A stretch of 34,624 nt of DNA from Branchiostoma floridae (GCF_000003815.2 NW_023365705.1:1-34624); one strand, 5' to 3'; positions 21,873 through 33,516 are shown, counted from the first letter of the stretch. The notes: generated by a model not told the origin, from the letters alone. A program made the numbers and translations.

Positions 21873-22129
21873 ATCTTTGACCTGGAGCAAGATTCTGTTC
21901 AGTACAGTAGACTGCACGCACCTCACTGGATAACTCAGTAACAGGAAATGATGCCTGAAAATATACAAAGGGACCAATTATTTAGCTGCATTGTGTTACA
22001 TTTAGTTTTCAAGTGTCTGGAAACATTGTCATCTTGGCAACACTCGAAAGCTATAGCTTTGAAAGAAATTTATAAAAAATGTTCATGTTGCTGTGACTGT
22101 TCTGAAGCAAATTCACTTTCAGCTGTGTA

Positions 22130-23680
22130 AAGTCAGGTGCCATGAATACCTGGGTAAACAGGTGAGGCTTACCTGTGCACAGACATTTCAGCCAGGTGTC
22201 ATTATCTGGGTAAACAGGTGTGGCTCACCTCATGCCCAGATGATTGACATTTGGTTGCCTTTGGGGGCAAAGTATTTGTCACTTGTATTTTTTCCTAACT
22301 GATTTGAAGACATGCATTTTGAACATTGGGTTTTTAAGAGGTCAACATTGTTCACATAATTATTAAATAACTGAGGACAACTAGTAGCAGTACAATCTGA
22401 ATTCTAAGAAAATTCAAAGTGAAATGATGTTTCCTTACACTTACAAGAGCTTCTGGTATTAGTTTAAAACTTGGATCTCCTATATTTTGTTTGTATTCAT
22501 GAGTTTATGTAAGGGAAATCATGATGATCTAAGCTAGCTTAACATGACTGCCTAGAAGACTACCAAAGCCAGAATGTTTAAAATTTATACACTGAAAACT
22601 GTCTAAGAAGACGATTCACAGGCTGATAAAATCTGGTCTATGTGGACAGGTGGTCACTATAGATAGGAGTATTAATGCTTGGGTCAATGGGGAAAATTAT
22701 GTAAGGCACCACCAAAAACTCAGGTCACATTGGCCAGGTAGTCCCAGTAGAGGTACAGAAAACCTGCGCTCGGACTGTTCTTCCCCATTTCCTTGTCGCC
22801 ATTTTGGCTTGTCAAAAAAAAACATCAATTTCAGCTGCCTATTGTTTAATGTCTACCTCATCATTGACAAAATACACACAACTGCTGCCATGTAGATCTA
22901 GACTTAACGAGAAAAGGTGGAAAGACTGACCTGGGTTTCTATCTCAAGTCTTCAGGCAGGAAACTTGGCACACTTGTTAAGAAGTGTGTCTTTAGTGTTG
23001 TTGTAGATAGCTGTATGTGGGGGTTGTTTGACAGGTTGGGGGTAATGACTTCTGCTATCTGTATGACAGATGCCTACAAACGATAACCTTAGACCCAACC
23101 ATGGAGTAATGTATGGTGCTTGTTTTGTGCACTTTAAAGTTTAAGCTCAGTCTGCAATAGACTTTTGATAAGAAAAGCAGATCTTTGCATTGCAAGAAGA
23201 AGTTTGATCATCTCAGACTCTAATTAATATTTTAATTAATATGTCACACTAAATTAATAAGGGCAATGGAACAAAACACTTTGTAAAGTCAGTGCAGCCC
23301 AGGTGTCATTACCTGGGTAAACAGGTGTGGCTCACTTCACGCCCAGGTCATTGACATTTGGTTGCCTTTGGGAAGGGGGAGGGGGTCTCTTTTGTCACCT
23401 GGATTGTTTCCTAACAGATTTTAAGACTCAAATTACATGGGCTTTTGGACCAATGTGACAATTATTCTTCTATTATATAATCTATAGCTGATAACTGAGA
23501 TTTTTACTTTGCCTGTACAAGACAACTAGAAGTTTGAGGGGTTGGGGGCAATGACTCTTCAGCTGTCTGTATGACAGATGCCCACGAGCAATAAGCTACA
23601 TCTAAGTTCTAACCATGGAGATGATATTTGTTATTTGTACTTTAAAACTGTGTAGTCTGCAATAAACTTACACATAACAC
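22130..23680. repeat. Diverged tandem duplication in noncoding DNA
   Basis: Segment 22190-22310 (CCTGGGTAAACAGGTG-type, ATTGACATTTGGTTGCC) matches 23290-23430. Segment 23025-23165 (CTGTATGACAGATGCC, AACCATGGAG) matches 23540-23670. The different offsets imply a large deletion in the second copy. No gene seen between 21980 and 23640. Confidence 0.65.
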
Positions 23681-23715
23681 ATTCTCAACTAAAACGAGAA
23701 ATTCTCCATACGATA

Positions 23716-23945
23716 TCTGCAGATTGCAGTCACCTATCTGCAGACTGCAGATACCTATCTGCACACTGCAGTGACCTATCTGCACATTGCAGTCACCTAT
23801 CTGCACACTGCAGTCACCTATCTGCACATTGCAGTCACCTATCTGCAGGTGCAGATAGGTATCTGCAGGTGCAGATAGGTATCTGCAGATAGCAGATACC
23901 TGACTGCAGACTGCAGTCACCTATCTGCACACTACAGTAAATGTG
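23716..23945. repeat. 21-bp minisatellite (CACCTATCTGCACA-type)
   Basis: About ten units of CCTATCTGCACATTGCAGTCA with variants, partly inverting to CAGGTGCAGATAGGTATCTG around 23843-23885. It decays into 23945-24000. The minus frame reads VQIGDCN/VQIGDCS repeatedly (see findings). Confidence 0.85.
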
Positions 23946-24046
23946 TTAAGACTGCATACACCTATCTGTAGACTGCAGTTACATATCTGCAATCTCCATA
24001 CAGGTGAATGCAATCAGAGTGCAGTCTATATGGATATAGTCTGTAT

Positions 24047-24463
24047 TAGGGCTGGGTATCGGTACAGCGTACCTGTACAAAACCGGTTTTCCTTATTGGA
24101 CCGGTCCAGAAAAAACGGACCTGAAAAAATTAGGTGAACTGGATATTGAACCGTTAGAAAATTAACAGATTATTTTATCAGGCATTCACACGTTTTGGCG
24201 CTTGCAGGTGGAAGAAAATAACGAGTGAAGTAGAGTTTATAGTAATTTCTACCAAGTTTTGCAGCCAATCGTACAGGTGCAGTTAGCGTTGTAGGAGTTT
24301 AAAACGACAGTGTGAGTCTTATACTCTACTAAACAGACTTCTTTGTTACAGTAGTGAAATGTACCATTGGTATGAGTCATACTGAATCAGGTCCAGGATC
24401 AGGTCCGGACGATCCTCTGGACCTGAACCGGACCTGAATTTTCTGTACCTGTACCCACCCCTA
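24047..24463. mobile_element. hAT-type MITE, 417 bp, perfect 8-bp TSD
   Basis: Ends TAGGGCTGGGTATCGGTAC and (reverse complement) TAGGGGTGGGTACAGGTAC, flanked by GTCTGTAT at 24039-24046 and 24464-24471. Interior is rich in ACCGGTCC-type subrepeats near both ends. No ORF. Confidence 0.85.
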
Positions 24464-24513
24464 GTCTGTATACTAGTTCAAAATGTACCTTAAATCATCA
24501 ACTTAATGATTAA

Positions 24514-24770
24514 AAGTCCTTCCCACGCCTGAATGCGCATAGGGCGGTGCCCATCTCCGTTTCAGTAGCCCTTGGGCCACACAACGCAATCACTACAGCA
24601 GGGGTCTACTGGTAGTGGTGTGTGTTCAACTTCCATACTCTTTCCCAAATGCTGAGTGCTAAGCAGAGAAAGCAGCATGTACCATTTTAAAAGTACCATT
24701 TATGACTCGGCCAGGGATCGACCTACCGAATGCAAGGCAAACACTCTACCCACAAGGCCATTGCACCAGT
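24514..24770 (-). mobile_element. Second copy of the tRNA-derived SINE, longer variant
   Basis: Reverse-strand relative of the 20356-20573 SINE: the same GGGCGGTGCCCATCTCCG tail region, GACTCGGCCAGGGATCGACC B-box region and CTTGCATTC-like loop. It has about 50 extra bp in the middle (about 24600-24665) with an internal duplication of the AAGCAGAGAAAGC region. Confidence 0.8.
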
Positions 24771-25688
24771 TACAACTTCATGTTTACTATGAAAATAATA
24801 GAACACAGAGCCCTGTTAACCTGCATCGGATCTGTCATACCTGACATCTCATCACAGTGTAATTAGTACAGTTACTCAGCAGCTTGGGTGCTGAAGTCAG
24901 TAATGATTTTAATATGACAGCAATTGCCCAGGTGCGCGTGCGGCCATAGGATTTTAGGTTTTGAACCACTTACACTGGGAAGGGCCCTTAGTCTTTTCAA
25001 TAAGTAAGGCACATTCTTAATTTGTGAAAAAAAGTTAATTTAAAAGGTTTATCATAATTCGCAAAAGTCCTATAGCTAAGTGGACTCTTTCCCTATCTCC
25101 ACTGACTTGAAGTCTTGTCATTCACCAGTAGCTGACACCCCTGCTGGTTTAGCTGCTGCTTGGATTTACTTAAGGATTAGTGTGTAACATGGCATGGCTG
25201 ATTGATTTGTATCAGTCCCATGTGAGTGATAATGGGACCCCACTTAGCCTCTGACAGAGAAATCTTGCATAAAACTTTCAGGCTGGTGGATGTACTAGTA
25301 GACTCAAAAGTCATCACAAAACTACCTTTAGTTATTGTTTTCTTATTGAAGAGTTGACCGTAAGCCCCTTTTGTCCTCATACACATAAAGTTGCCTTTTA
25401 ATAACAGCATGTACACATGTACATGTATGCACACCTAATAGATAAACAAGAAATCTGTTATTTTCATTAGTATCTTTGGTCTGACTCTAAATAGGCTGAA
25501 GTGACCATTAAGTTTGATCTTTTACTGTTTGTCATATTTGTCAGTCTGGCTGAAGATTGAGGAACTACCTACAATAGATGGATCTTTGTACTGTGGCTAT
25601 TACATCTGTTTTGTGTTGACTGTCCAGCCTGCTTCAACCAGTCCACCAGGAAATATGATACAATTCAGACCAGGTCACAGGGTCTTTC
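24771..25688. other. Intergenic DNA, no gene recognised
   Basis: No ORF with domain features and no clear repeat. Confidence 0.5.
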
Positions 25689-25828
25689 TTAAAGGGTTTA
25701 CGGAAAAGGCTGGGCTGTCTACCTGGGCCGTCTACCTGGGCTGTCTAGTTGGGCTGAATATCACGTCTGGCTCCTTGGACCTACGAAAGCCCCTTGCGAC
25801 AAAAGCTGTATTGCCGCAACGGTTCTTT

Positions 25829-26374
25829 NNNNNNNNNNNNNNNNNNNNNNNNNNNNNNNNNNNNNNNNNNNNNNNNNNNNNNNNNNNNNNNNNNNNNNNN
25901 NNNNNNNNNNNNNNNNNNNNNNNNNNNNNNNNNNNNNNNNNNNNNNNNNNNNNNNNNNNNNNNNNNNNNNNNNNNNNNNNNNNNNNNNNNNNNNNNNNNN
26001 NNNNNNNNNNNNNNNNNNNNNNNNNNNNNNNNNNNNNNNNNNNNNNNNNNNNNNNNNNNNNNNNNNNNNNNNNNNNNNNNNNNNNNNNNNNNNNNNNNNN
26101 NNNNNNNNNNNNNNNNNNNNNNNNNNNNNNNNNNNNNNNNNNNNNNNNNNNNNNNNNNNNNNNNNNNNNNNNNNNNNNNNNNNNNNNNNNNNNNNNNNNN
26201 NNNNNNNNNNNNNNNNNNNNNNNNNNNNNNNNNNNNNNNNNNNNNNNNNNNNNNNNNNNNNNNNNNNNNNNNNNNNNNNNNNNNNNNNNNNNNNNNNNNN
26301 NNNNNNNNNNNNNNNNNNNNNNNNNNNNNNNNNNNNNNNNNNNNNNNNNNNNNNNNNNNNNNNNNNNNNNNNNN
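25829..26374. other. Assembly gap (546 N)
   Basis: Interior of the foldback element; content unknown. Confidence 1.
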
Positions 26375-26450
26375 GATAAGTCGTGTTAATAGCCCTTCCC
26401 AAGGGCACAAGATTGGTGGCATATCAACTGTTTTGAACCCAGAACCTCTG
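26375..26450 (-). mobile_element. SINE fragment inside the foldback element
   Basis: On the minus strand CTTGTGCCCTTGGGAAGGGC and ACACGACTT match the 18622 repeat, preceded by a B-box-like CTGGGTTCAAAAC. It is followed on the + strand by a CTTCACACACAG-type short repeat (26474-26560). Confidence 0.6.
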
Positions 26451-26704
26451 GGTTATGTAACACACACAATTGCTTCACACAAAGCCCCTTCACACACAGC
26501 TCCTTCACATACAGCCCATTCACATACAGTTCTTTCACAAATAGCTTCTTCATTGAGCACAAAAAAACCCTACTGCTAAAACAGCTTTTGTCCCAATGGG
26601 CTTTCGTAGGTCCAAGTAGCCTGACGTGATAGCCAGCCCAGCTAGACAGCCCAGGTAGACAGCCCAGGTAGACAGCCCAGCCTTTTCCGTAAACCCTTTC
26701 TTAA

Positions 26705-27100
26705 ACCTAAGGGCAACAAACAGGTCAGGAAAAGGTCAACAACACAGTTTTTAACCCTCAAAAATTATATTTTCTTACAAATATAAGTAAGACACTTCTT
26801 GCAAATGTTGAATTCATGACATTGAAATGATTTCTAAGAAGCAGAGTAGATTTACAAAATGTATGTTTCAGGAAAGTTGGTTTGGAAAAAGTTGTCAAAA
26901 TGAGCTTATTGTGTACACTTCCATGGTCAATGTTCTTCCTATAAAAGTATTCTTGTCATGTTTTAAACCTGGAGTTAGGATGTACTAAAACTTTTTTCCC
27001 TGGCTATAATCCCTTCCTATGGTGCACATCCATGGTTGAGCCAAACCATGTATGATTGATCTGTCGGTGATAAAATTCCCCAACTTTTCACTGGCTGTGT
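26705..27100. other. AT-rich intergenic DNA
   Basis: No gene or clear repeat between the two foldback elements. Confidence 0.5.
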
Positions 27101-27644
27101 TCCAGGAATGAGTGTACCCCAGGAAAATCGGTCCCCCTTACACGGTGGGCGTGGCCTAAAAAGTACGAAGGCCCACAGCAACATTTAAGCACACAGCCGG
27201 GATTCTCTGCCCCCTATTGAATTAATGAATAACAGATGAATTGGGACACATTTTCCCGGGGTCTAAACCGGGATTTTCTGTCCCCTCACTAAATGTATTA
27301 CAAGAATGTGGACATATTTACCCGTTTTTTTTTCATCTTGAAGACATATCTCGTAATACAACGTTTAAGAAAATGAACGTCAAGTGAGCAAAAAGGCTCA
27401 TTAGTTTCGCATTTGTAGGGATTCCAGGTTAACATATCCCAAAGGTGTCCATCAGCTACAAGTCAACTAGTCTCACTGTGGTCAAATTTAAAACATGTTT
27501 CTCGGCTTGAAAATACAACTGTTGACATTAATTTCAATGTTTCTAAAACAAATGAATATGACTTTTTGGCGATCGAATGCATTACGAGTGAATGGGAAAA
27601 TATTTCACCGGGGTAACCGGTATTTCCCGTCCCCTCACTGAATG

Positions 27645-30579
27645 ACTATAACAGATGAATGGATAACAGGTGAATGAGGACACATTTTCCCGGGATTTTC
27701 TGTCCCCTCGCTGAATGTATTACGAGAATGGGGGCACATTTTCCTAGGATTTCTTGTCCCCTCACGAAATGTATTACATGTGAATGGGGACAGATTTTCC
27801 TAGGATTTTCTGTCCCCTCACTGAATGTATTACGAGAATGGGGACACATTTTCCTAGGATTTTCTGTCCCCTAGCTTAATGTATTACGAGAATGGGGACA
27901 CATTTTCCTAGCATTTTCTGTCCCCTAGCTTAATGTATTACGAGAATGGGGACACATTTTCCTAGGATTTTCTGTCCCTTCACTGAATGACTTTAACAGA
28001 TGAATGGGGACACATTTTCCTAGGATTTTCAGTCCCCTCGCTTATGTATTACATGTGAATGGGGACAGATTTTCCTAGGATTTTCAGTCCCCTCACTGAA
28101 TGACTATAACAGATGAATGGAGACACATTTTCCTAGAATTTTCTGTCCCCTCGCTTATTGTATTACGAGAATGGGGACACATTTTCCTAGGATTTTCAGT
28201 CCCCTCACGGAATGACTATAACAGATGAATGGGGACACATTTTCCTAGGATTTTCAGTCCCCTCACGGAATGTATAACAGGTGAATGAGGACACATTTTC
28301 CCGGGATTGTCTGTCCCCTCTCTGAATGTATTACGAGAATGGGGACACATTTTCCTAGGATTTTCAGTCCCCTCACGGAATGTATAACAGGTGAATGAGG
28401 ACACATTTTCCCGGGATTTTCTGTCCCCTCTCTGAATGTATTACGAGAATGGGGACACATTTTCCTAGGATTTTCTGTCCCCTCACTGAATGTATTACAA
28501 GAATGGGGACAGATTTTCCTAGTATTTCTGTCCTCTCACTGAATGACTATAACAGATGAATGGGGACACGTTTTCCTAGGATTTTCTGTGCCCTCACTGA
28601 ATGTATTACGAGAATGGGGACAGATTTTCCTAGTATTTTCTGTCCTCTCACTGAATGACTATAACAGATGAATGGGGACACGTTTTCCTAGGATTGCCTG
28701 TCCCCTCACTGAATGTATTACGAGAATGGGGACACATTTTCCTAGGATTTTCTGTCCCCTAGCTTAATGTATTACGAGAATGGGGACACATTTTCCTAGC
28801 ATTTTCTGTCCCCTCACTGAATGACTTTAACAGATGAATGGGGACACATTTTCCTAGGATTTTCAGTCCCCTCGCTTAATGTATTACATGTGAATGGGGA
28901 CAGATTTTCCTAGTATTTTCTGTCCTCTCACTGAATGACTATAACAGATGAATGGGGACACATTTTCCTAGGATTTTCTGTCCCCTCACTTAATGTATAA
29001 CAGGTGAATGAAGACACATTTTCCTAGGATTTTCAGTCCCCTCACGGAATGTATAACAGGTGAATGAAGACACATTTTCCTAGGATTTTCTGTCCCCTCA
29101 CTTAATGTATAACAGGTGAATGAAGACACATTTTCCTAGGATTTTCTGTCCCCTCACGGAATGGATAACAGATGAATGAGGACACATTTTCCTAGGATTT
29201 TCTGTCCCCTCGCTTAATGTATTACGAGAATGGGGACACATTTTCCTAGGATTTTCTGTCTCCTCGCTGAATGTATTACGAGAATGGGGACACATTTTCC
29301 TAGGATTTTCTGTCCCCTCACTGAATGACCATAACAGATGAATGGGGACAGATTTTCCTAGGATTTTCTGTCCCCTCACTGAATGACTTTAACAGATGAA
29401 TGGGGACACATTTTCCTAGGATTTCCTGTCCCCTCACTGAATGCATTACAAGAATGGGGACAGATTTTTCCGGGATTTTCTGTCTCCTCGCTGAATGTAT
29501 TACGAGAATGGGGACACATTTTCCTAGCATTTTCTGTCCCCTCGCTTAATGTATTACGAGAATGGGGACACATTTTCCTAGGATTTTCTGTCTCCTCGCT
29601 GAATGTATTACGAGAATGGGGACACATTTTCCTAGGATTTTCTGTCCCCTCACTGAATGACCATAACAGATGAATGGGGACAGATTTTCCTAGGATTTTC
29701 TGTCCCCTCACTGAACGACTTTAACAGATGAATGGGGACACATTTTCCTAGCATTTTCTGTCCCCTCGCTTAATGTATTACGAGAATGGGGACACATTTT
29801 CCTAGGATTTCCTTTTTCTGTCCCCTCACTTAATGTTTTACGAGAATGGGGACACATTTTCCTAGGATTTAGAGTCCCCTCACGAAATGACCATAACGAA
29901 TGGAGACAGATTTTCCTAGGATTTTCTGTCCCCTCACTGAATGACTTTAACAGATGAATGGGGACACACTTTCCTAGCATTTTCTGTCCCCTCACTGAAT
30001 GACTATAACAGATGAATGGGGACACATTTTCTAGGATTTTCTGTTTCTGTCCCCTCGCTTAATGTATTACGAGAATGGGGACATATTTTCCTAGGATTTT
30101 TAGTCCCCTCACGGAATGACTATAACAGATGAATGGGGACACATTTTCCTAGGATTTTCTGTCCCCTCACTGAATGACTTTAACAGATGAATGGGGACAC
30201 ATTTTCCTAGCATTTTCTGTCCCCTCGCTTAATGTATTACAAGAATGGGGACACATTTTCCTAGGATTTCCTGTCCCCTCACTGAATGTATTACAAGAAT
30301 GGTGACACATTTTTCCCGGGATTTTCTGTCCCCTCGCTGAATGTATTACGAGAATGGGGACACATTTTCCTAGGATTTTCTGTCCCCTAGCTTAATCATT
30401 ATTACGAGAATGGGGACACATTTTCCTAGCATTTTCTGTCCCCTCACTGAATGACTTTCACAGATGAATGGGGACACATTTTCCTAGGATTTCCTGTCCC
30501 CTCACTGACTGCATTACAAGAATGGTGACACATTTTCCCGGGATTTTCTGTCTCCTCGCTGAATGTATTACGAGAATGG
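27645..30579 (+). repeat. Left arm: 54-58 bp tandem array, about 50 units
   Basis: Unit core GGGGACACATTTTCCTAGG then ATTTTCTGTCCCCTCACT. Spacer types: GAATGTATTACGAGAATG (54 bp), GAATGACTATAACAGATGAATG (58 bp), GAATGTATAACAGGTGAATG (56 bp). A 332-bp higher-order block of six units recurs (29258 versus 29590). Confidence 0.95.
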
Positions 30580-30679
30580 NNNNNNNNNNNNNNNNNNNNN
30601 NNNNNNNNNNNNNNNNNNNNNNNNNNNNNNNNNNNNNNNNNNNNNNNNNNNNNNNNNNNNNNNNNNNNNNNNNNNNNNN
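30580..30679. other. Assembly gap (exactly 100 N) at the array inversion point
   Basis: A round 100 N usually marks unknown size. The centre of the foldback structure is therefore missing. Confidence 1.
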
Positions 30680-32130
30680 CAGTGAGGGGGATAGTAAGTC
30701 ATTGGAAAAAGTGTCCACGTTCATTAGTTATACAGTCAGTGAGGGAACAGAAAATCCTAGGAAAATGTGTCCCCATTCTCGTAATACATTAAGCGAGGGG
30801 ACAGAAAATCCTAGGAAAATGTATCTTCATTCACCTGTTATACATTAAGTGAGGGGACAGAAAATCCTAGGAAAATGTGTCCCCATTCACCTGTTATACA
30901 TTCCGTGAGGGGACAGAAAATCCTAGGAAAATGTGTCCCCATTCTCGTAATACATTAAGCGAGGGGACAGAAAATCCTAGGAAAATGTATCTTCATTCAC
31001 CTGTTATACATTAAGTGAGGGGACAGAAAATCCCAGGAAAATGTGTCCGCATTCACCTGTAATACATTCAGTAAGGGAACAGAAAATCCTAGGAAAATGT
31101 GTCCCCATTCATCTGTTATACATTAAGCGAGGGGACAGAAAATCCTAGCGAAAACGTGTCCCCATTCTCGTAATACATTAAGCGAAGGGACAGAAAATCC
31201 ACGGAAAATGTTTCCTCATTCACCTGTTATACATTCCGTGAGGGGACAGGAAATCCTAGGAAAATGTGTCCCCATTCCCGTAATACATTCTGTGAGGGGA
31301 CAGAAAATCCTAGGAAAATGTGTCCCCATTCATCTGTTATACATTCCGTGAGGGGACAGAAAATCCTAGGAAAATGTGTCCCCATTCATCTGTTATAGTC
31401 ATTCAGTGAGGGGACAGGAAATCCTAGGAAAATGTGTCCCCATTCTTGTAACACATTCAGTGAGGGGACAGAAAATCCTAGGAAAATGTGTCCCCATTCA
31501 TCTGTTATACATTCCGTGAGAGGACAGAAAATCCTAGCGAAAATGTGTCCCCATTCATCTGTTATACATTCCGTGAGGGGACAGAAAATCCTACCGAAAA
31601 CGTGTCCCCATTCATCTGTTATACATTCCGTGAGGGGACAGAAAATCCTAGCGAAAATGTGTCCCCATTCATCTGTTATACATTCCGTGAGGGGACAGAA
31701 AATCCTACCGAAAACGTGTCCCCATTCATCTGTTATACATTCCGTGAGGGGACAGAAAATCCTAGCGAAAACGTGTCCCTATTCTAGTAATACATTAAGC
31801 GAGGGGACAGTAAATCCCGGGAAAATGTTTCCTCATTCACCTGTTCTACATTCCGTGAGGGGACAGGAAATCCTAGGAAAACGTGTCCCCATTCTCGTAA
31901 TACATTAAACGAGGGGACGGAAAATCCTAGGAAAATGTGTCCCCATTCTCGTAATACATTAAGCGAGGGGACTGAAAATCTTAGGACAATGTGTCCCCAT
32001 TCTTGTAACACATTCAGTGAGGGGACAGAAAATCCCGGGAAAATGTGTCCCCATTCATCTGTTATACATTAAGTGAGGGGACAGAAAATCCTAGGAAAAT
32101 GTGTACCCATTCATCTGTTATAGTCATTCA
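30680..32130 (-). repeat. Right arm: same tandem array inverted, about 26 units
   Basis: The reverse complement of the left-arm unit (GGGGACAGAAAATCCTAGG, then AAAATGTGTCCCC). At 31500-31790 two variants alternate (CCTAGCGAAAATG and CCTACCGAAAACG), a ~114-bp dimer repeat. Confidence 0.95.
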
Positions 32131-32560
32131 GTGAGGGGACGGAAAATCTCGGTTACCCTGGGGAAATATGTCCCCATTCAACCGTAATGCATGGCCAAAA
32201 AGAAACATTCAAATTAGTGTCAAGACTCAAGAGATTATTTTCAAGTCGAGAAATATGTTTTAAATTTGACCACAGTGAGACTAGTTGACTTTTAGTTTAG
32301 GGGACATTAATCCCGAGTACGTTTGGGTATATGTTAACCTGGAATCCCTACAAATGCCAAACTAATGAGCCTTTTTTGTTCACTGAACATTCATCTCTTT
32401 TTAATGCTGTATTACGAGATATATCTTCAAGATGAAGAAAGGGTGGCCATCGGAAGATCTAAGGGCACCGAAAATCTAATCTGCCCGGGAAAATGGGCCC
32501 CCTTCTTTCAGTCACTACAAAAAGTATGTTTGTTCTTTAAACATTCAAGTTTAAGATGTG

Positions 32561-33042
32561 NNNNNNNNNNNNNNNNNNNNNNNNNNNNNNNNNNNNNNNN
32601 NNNNNNNNNNNNNNNNNNNNNNNNNNNNNNNNNNNNNNNNNNNNNNNNNNNNNNNNNNNNNNNNNNNNNNNNNNNNNNNNNNNNNNNNNNNNNNNNNNNN
32701 NNNNNNNNNNNNNNNNNNNNNNNNNNNNNNNNNNNNNNNNNNNNNNNNNNNNNNNNNNNNNNNNNNNNNNNNNNNNNNNNNNNNNNNNNNNNNNNNNNNN
32801 NNNNNNNNNNNNNNNNNNNNNNNNNNNNNNNNNNNNNNNNNNNNNNNNNNNNNNNNNNNNNNNNNNNNNNNNNNNNNNNNNNNNNNNNNNNNNNNNNNNN
32901 NNNNNNNNNNNNNNNNNNNNNNNNNNNNNNNNNNNNNNNNNNNNNNNNNNNNNNNNNNNNNNNNNNNNNNNNNNNNNNNNNNNNNNNNNNNNNNNNNNNN
33001 NNNNNNNNNNNNNNNNNNNNNNNNNNNNNNNNNNNNNNNNNN
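32561..33042. other. Assembly gap (482 N)
   Basis: Hides the right edge of the foldback structure. Confidence 1.
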
Positions 33043-33302
33043 GTGAAAATGCAGGAAATTGTGCCCCTTCAGCACTGGACATGTGGAAAATATTTGCGGA
33101 AGCGTCACCACAAAAACCATTACTTTCAAGGTATATTGGAAGCCCAGGGGCTGAAAGACTGATCCTATAATTAGTAGAGTAGATGTCTTTGGTCTAAATT
33201 AGTCTATAACTTATAAGTATGTTATTATATAATTTGTTGTTGCCTTTGCCAGGATTGACATACTTATATCACCAGGATTGACATATTTATATCCCTGCCT
33301 GG

Positions 33303-33516
33303 GAGCCAGACAGGACCGGGTTGCTAGCGAGTTTTGTTCGGGGAGCCAAGACAGTCAGGCCCCCTGATCTCACATTAGCGCTCAGGGGAGTTTTAGCCTG
33401 AAGGTGTTATCAGTAGACCTTATCGGACTCCCCGGGACGCTAATAGGAGATCTAGGGACGCTAATAGGAGATCTAGGGACGCTAATAGGAGATCTACGGT
33501 CCTGACTGTCTTGGGC
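33303..33516. mobile_element. Small inverted-repeat element with 21-bp triplicate
   Basis: CCAAGACAGTCAGG at 33346-33359 is exactly inverted at 33501-33514. Inside, GGGACGCTAATAGGAGATCT(A) is repeated three times head to tail (33434-33496). Looks like a nonautonomous element; TSD not found. Confidence 0.55.

Larger units (their letters stand above)
25693..26700. mobile_element. Foldback-type element flanked by TTAA
   Basis: About 120-bp near-identical inverted arms: 25693-25812 and 26581-26700 (GGGTTTACGGAAAAGGCTGG...GACAAAAGCTGT). Each arm has about three 13-bp direct repeats (GGGCTGTCTACCT). TTAA lies on both sides (25689-25692, 26701-26704), as in piggyBac-type insertions, but the ends differ by three bases. 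The interior is mostly a gap (25829-26374) plus an inverted SINE piece. Confidence 0.75.
27110..32520. mobile_element. Giant foldback structure with minisatellite arms
   Basis: Outer unique modules 27330-27640 and 32125-32440 are inverted copies (shared TCATCTTGAAGA, AAAGGCTCATTAGTTT, GGGATTCCAGGTTAACATAT, CTAGTCTCACTGTGGTC). Between them lie two tandem arrays in opposite orientation, meeting in the gap at 30580-30679. Long inverted repeats built of direct subrepeats define Foldback-type transposons. No transposase is visible. Ends and TSD not resolved; the right end runs toward another gap. Confidence 0.7.

Noticed and set aside
21461-21977. N-terminal part of the LRR protein as translated across the gap
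   Set aside because: The N run length may be arbitrary, so frame across it is not evidence. Only the 3' side was annotated as coding.
31432-31908. Long open frame (158 residues) with GTENPRKMCPHS-type repeats
   Set aside because: It follows only from the array unit lacking stops in that frame. Similar frames occur on both strands and break with unit length changes.
27645-32130. CRISPR-like regular repeat array
   Set aside because: The whole 54-58 bp unit repeats, spacers included, the array flips orientation, and the setting is eukaryotic. It is a minisatellite in a foldback structure.
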